Part shown: positions 58,963 through 64,000 of the stretch, piece after piece | Numbering within the stretch: position 1 is the first letter of the stretch | Layout: every line of letters begins with the position of its first letter | Assembly (NCBI RefSeq): GCF_947507565.1 | Contig: NC_089178.1 | Location: 1,116,001-1,180,000 of the forward strand | Length of the DNA stretch: 64,000 nucleotides | Source: Oscarella lobularis | Taxonomy: Eukaryota > Porifera > Homoscleromorpha > Homosclerophorida > Oscarellidae | Direction of reading: 5' to 3' | Program-made: the position numbers and the translations under genes | The notes under the pieces: generated by a model | Databases searched by the model: none | The model's input: the letters and a program-made list of their open reading frames with translations, nothing else | What the model was told of the DNA's origin: nothing

Positions 58963-61900
58963 ATGTCAAGTTGCTGTTCCTCGGATTTTCAGAGGCCGTT
59001 GCAAGAGGACACTGTTCTCTACGATAAAGTCGCTCCTCGTGAAATGTAAGAGGTCAAGTCAATTGGTCATGTGCTTCATAATGTCCATTGAAGTGTCAAT
59101 CCAACGGCCGATCAATACAAGTATTCGGGCGACGCTCTAATGGCCGTGACGCTGCCACTCGGCGCTTTGGGTAAAAAATTAAACTTTTTTCATCCTTTGC
59201 ACTAATATTTATATAGGAGGAGGATCTATCGCTATTGCTGGTGACGGAGGACTTCGTCAATGGCAAGTCTGCAATCGAGTCTCTCACGATGCGCACGTGC
59301 CGGATTCATTTTTTGCCATCCGGTAAAGTCAGTTAGGACGCATATAGGGGGACCAAAAGAATTATGAAGTACAATAGAGTCGGAAGTGGAACGTCGGCTA
59401 CTTCGGCTGTCCTCATGTCTCCAGCTTTATACAACAAATCGGGTTTTCAGCCAGCGAATATTGTGACCGATCACGGTATATAAGTGTTTGAGTTTAGCAT
59501 TATTTATTGTCGTCTAAACGTCGGTGTCTAGTTATTCCTCAAGCCTCAAAAGATCTACTCACTGCTCTGCCTGGAATTCAAACAATTGATATAACCGCCA
59601 AATTTCCCATCGTCGAAAGTTAGTAGAAGACTCAATGAGCTGTACGTGTTTATATTGTTTTAACGAGCAGTTGACTACACGTCCCCGGGCTTGCCTGTTC
59701 AGATTCACACGGAAGCGTTCAGTCCCTGCACTCCTTTGGATTCGAAGAATAGTGCGTTGCCGGTGATCATCTTCAATTACACGGTCACCAATCCATCGAC
59801 GTCTACAGTTGAAGTATACCGGTGTTGTAGAGAGACAAGCCTTTCTGTAAAACACTTCGTATTTGCGTCAGGTGTCTCTGCTTGGTTCACTGCAGAATAT
59901 AGCAGGGTGGGACGGACATTCGCCAATTACTACTGAAGGTATTGATTTATAATTTCCAAATTTCTGCCGCAAGCTTTACTTATGATCTAAATAGTTGCAA
60001 ACGGAGCCTACGGTGGCAATACCAACACCGTTTTACCAAAAACGTATGAAGGGACTTTTGTACGTTCAAAGTTCATTGTTGCTTGTTTAGTACTGGCTAT
60101 ACAGCGTTGGATATGATGAATCCAGCGTTGCCCGCGACGGCCGAAATGAACGGTCACGTTTCCTTAGCAGGTAGATATGTTTCCGTCTGCACTGACATGC
60201 CAGATGTTAATTTTGTTTCAAGTTCTAACGGCCACCGGTGATGTGGTTGGCGTGACTCCTCAGTACGACGCTGTCAAAGACATGTGGACTCCGTTCGCTC
60301 AGACGGGAAAGCTTGGTCCTGGATCAACTGGACCCTCACCAGTACTCTGCAAACTAAAAACATGAACACAATTTCTACTAGAATTTCCTTAGGCTGGAAA
60401 GACTTGGAATGGCGCCCTTTCGCTGACAAGAGCAATAGGGCCCAAGCAAGCTCAGGTAAGTGTATCTCAATTTTTAGCATGCACAATCAGAGAATAGCTC
60501 GTGCTCTGCCCTCAATAGACTTTCACGTTTCTCTTGGCTTGGCATTATCCGCACAGGTCAGTATAAAACACCATCAGGTACTTACTGTATAGTACATATA
60601 TTTCTGTGTTTAGATATGTCAATTGGTCTCAGGCGGGTTTTGGAATTAAGGACACAACAACTCAATTCTACTTGGGAAACCAGTACGCGACTTTTTGGCC
60701 AGCTATTCAAAACGTAGAGTGAAGAAGTGCACCATCAGAATTTAACCATTTTTTCCAAAAGGTTCTTGATTACACTGTAGCCAATATGGCTATGTTGACG
60801 CAGAAAACGAGAGCCTTTCGAGACGCAATGTTCAATTCCACGCTGCCGTGGCAACTGATTGATAGTGCCGCCGGACGCGTGTCTGTTCTCAAATCTCCCA
60901 CGTCTATGTGGCACGGTGACGGAAATTTCTACGCTTTTGAAGGTTCTGGTAATGGTACCGGTAAGTCTGACAGAAAGGTCAGCGCACTTTAGCGATTTTT
61001 GTTGCGATCTGTAAAGGTTGTTGTCCTCTCAATTGCACCCATGTGTGGAACTACGAATTCGCTTTGTCAAGGTAGAGTCTTTGCTAAGCAAAGTCGGCAT
61101 TTACTAGCGGAAACGTTTCCTAGACTGTGGCCTGATCTGGAAAGATCAATGAGATCAGTGGACTTGCAAGAGCAACTCTCTCCCAATGCCATCATTCCGA
61201 GGTGTGCTGTTGTACGGGCCAGTTACTATGGCTAGATGATATACTTTGACTCTCCCAGTCGAACTACCGTTCCTTTGGAACTACGGCGGCAATGGTCATT
61301 TTGGCCTGATTATACGACCGTCAACCAGGCATCTACGGCAATATGCGTAGATGGAGAAATCGGAACTGTCTACAAAACCTACCGAGAAGTATGTCTTAAT
61401 TAATAACCTTGTATTGCTTTTATCCTCACATGAAATCTTGTTTTTTTAGGTTTTGCAAGGCGCGCCAAAGGCCTGGTTTGATCAGCAGTGGCATCAAGTG
61501 AAAAAGGTGATGCAGCGTTGGATGACTGAGCTGGACGACGGAACTGGTTTGTAGAAATAGAACCGCGTTGGTACATAATTAGAAACAAAGCAAATTAAGG
61601 TGTGATTCGAGGGCCTCAGCCCAACACGTACGACTGTACATTGTACGGAGTGAATACCTTTTTGGGAACGCAGTATCTGTGCGCATTGAGGTAAATGCTA
61701 ATTGACTGCACAACGTAGGTATCAAAATAATATTTGAATATAGGGCTGCAGAGGAAATGGCCAAACTTCAGGGAGACACAGTATCTTCGCTATTTTTGTT
61801 GTGCATTACACTGACAAGAAATTTTGTTTCTAAGGCGTCGGCTTCTGCTTACCACGCGCGATTTGCAACGGGGGCCGCGACGCTTGATAAGCTGTGCTTT

Positions 61901-63150
61901 ACGAACGGAAAGTACTATACTCAAGTCATTGACCCAGCTCACAACGTCGACATCATGGGAGATGGTACAACTTTTATTAGACAGTGAGTGAATCCTAACG
62001 GAAATTGACCCTACCCTTAAAAGGCACTCATGCTGACGCTTTGATGGGCTGGTGGTGGGCTCGCGCGTTGAACTTGGGAGACATTTTGCCAATTGACCAC
62101 GTGAAGTCGTCCTTGCAGGCAACGTTTACTCAAAATCACGTCACAGCTTTTGATCCGAGTAAGTGTTCCACTGCGATTAAGCACGTGTATCGCATTCAGC
62201 TTCTTCATCTCGCAGACTTGCAACATCCTCGCAAATTTTTTGACCAACGCGACGCTGGCCTGTTCATTGAACGATGGCCCGACGGAAAAGTGCCTACGAA
62301 TGCTGTTCTCTATTCATCAGAGGTACTTAGCTAATGAGCTTAATTAATTAAAAGTATAGACGTTTGTACGTGCAATGCTAGGGGGCATGGACTGGTCTGG
62401 AATATCCGTTTGCTGCTCAGTGTTTGTATGCTGGTCTGAACGATATTTTTCTTCAAGGTCAGTACATTATCAAATCGATTTTTAGACTGTCTCTATAATT
62501 TTACTTACAGTTCTCACCGAGGCTCGAGCTAAGTATGACGGAACCAGACGCAGCCCTTGGAACGAAATTGAATGTGGTGATCACTATTCAAGACCCATGG
62601 CTGCTTTTCTGTTCTTTGAAGCTGCTTCAGGAATGGTATGTAGCCATGCATCGAATAAATAGAATTACGCACAATTAATTAATTATTTTTTGTAGACGTG
62701 GAGCTTTGTACCTGTTCCCAACTCGAAAGCCATTGCAGTCAATTTGTCGTTTGCACCTCGCTTGGCATTTACCAAGTACCAAGGATTTTTCATTTTGGCC
62801 ACTTGCTATGGCCAGTACCTGCAAACTGGAGATGCAAACCTGGCCAAGGGAAGCGCTCAGGCAAGACTTTCGTTTTTGCTTTGCTATTTATATTCAACTG
62901 CAATGTTCTCTAGATTATACTAACTGATGGACAACTTGTGTTGAACCAACTTCAGCTTCAATCAACTGCTGCTACTGCTACTGCTACCGTTGCTAGCAAA
63001 CCAGTCGCAGCAAAGGCTTCTCAAGTACCGGATCATATACCTAAATCTAGTTGTTAATTGTGCGTTTAGAGTGGAGGATTACTGACTCTTGCGTTTTCAG
63101 CTCCGGTGACGCTTTCTGCTGGTCAGGCAATCGTCATCACAATTGGATGA
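58963..63150 (+). CDS. GH116-family glycosidase, GBA2-like
   Basis: Many short-intron exons. The start is [20 protein letters not shown] at 58963, spliced to [20 protein letters not shown] and then [20 protein letters not shown], the N-terminal beta-sandwich pattern of non-lysosomal glucosylceramidase (GxxLGGIGGGSI ... F-x-RWQ). The catalytic half has [55 protein letters not shown] with the TYD acid/base-type Asp (QTYDGW in GBA2), [22 protein letters not shown]-like and [19 protein letters not shown]. It ends with a short beta-rich tail ([20 protein letters not shown]). No signal peptide is visible. The NCTHVWNYE stretch looks more like bacterial DUF608 enzymes than GBA2. Substrate not predictable; a glucosyl- or xylosyl-beta linkage is plausible for GH116. 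Confidence 0.72.
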
Positions 63151-63347
63151 TAAGTGTGACATGACGTGATTTTTTTGCTGCTAAGCTGTCCTCTCTTTGC
63201 TGACTTCAGTGCACGGAAGCATATATACAGGAAGCGCCGAATCATCACATGGTCTAATCATGGCCTAATCAAAAACCGCCTCTTACGGGGTCTCAAATAA
63301 ACACACGCCCTTCGCAGTGCGCCTGCGCGCTCTTCGTGGAAGAAAAA

Positions 63348-64000
<653 letters not shown>

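Overview
This is a compact, intron-rich animal genome. Most introns are about 45-70 bp with GT-AG ends, and neighbouring genes lie tens of bases apart. The gene set is metazoan: an AHCYL/IRBIT-type protein with its Ser-rich N-terminus, two Bcl-2 family genes, p38 MAPK, KLHL18, Spindly, an ANKRD26-type protein, a follistatin/Kazal-Ig secreted protein, and a mucin with somatomedin-B domains. Together with the small introns and the many large unfamiliar extracellular proteins, this suggests an early-branching animal, most likely a sponge with a small genome (homoscleromorph-like). That placement is inference; no marker gene was compared.

Layout. 1-8816 (-): a very large secreted multi-module protein, 3' end outside the window. 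9045-9780: CDC26 (-) and SNRPF (+), head to head. 9919-13472: MCM10 (-) and the Pol III subunit CRCP/RPC9 (+), head to head. 13541-15657 (-): a C12orf56/DUF4551-like gene. 15780-19921 (-): a secretory-pathway glycosyltransferase with a carbohydrate-binding module, a LARGE/B4GAT1-type GT49 domain and a second GT-A-like domain. 20834-29750 (-): the most unusual gene, a secreted follistatin/Kazal-Ig head followed by roughly 2,500 residues of pentapeptides, nearly every one carrying an N-x-S/T sequon. 30111-30537: a truncated copy of the glycosyltransferase first exon. 30613-34258: UBE2K (-), LDAH (+), SPDL1 (+). 34504-36625: KLHL18 (+). 36672-41804: AHCYL (-) and PES1 (+), head to head. 42055-45430 (-): a somatomedin-B mucin with a membrane anchor. 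45711-55330 (+): an ANKRD26-like ankyrin/coiled-coil protein. 55551-58192: two Bcl-2 family genes (-) flanking a possible BH3-only ORF (+). 58448-58919 (+): a stand-alone PB1 protein. 58963-63150 (+): a GH116 (GBA2-like) glycosidase. 63348-64000 (+): the start of a p38 MAPK.

The housekeeping genes (cell cycle, replication, spliceosome, ribosome biogenesis, Pol III, ubiquitin) form tight divergent pairs that probably share promoters. The extracellular genes are the innovative part. The prime candidate for something undescribed is the 2,886-residue protein predicted from 29750-20834. Its array is built from a 390-bp (130-residue, 26-pentapeptide) unit repeated about 13 times, and it predicts a solenoid that could carry more than 400 N-glycans.

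Gene models were spliced by eye. Exon joins were followed with reading phase for SNRPF, the pentapeptide gene, UBE2K, PB1 and parts of MCM10 and AHCYL. Elsewhere the spans are reliable, but individual exon edges are approximate.
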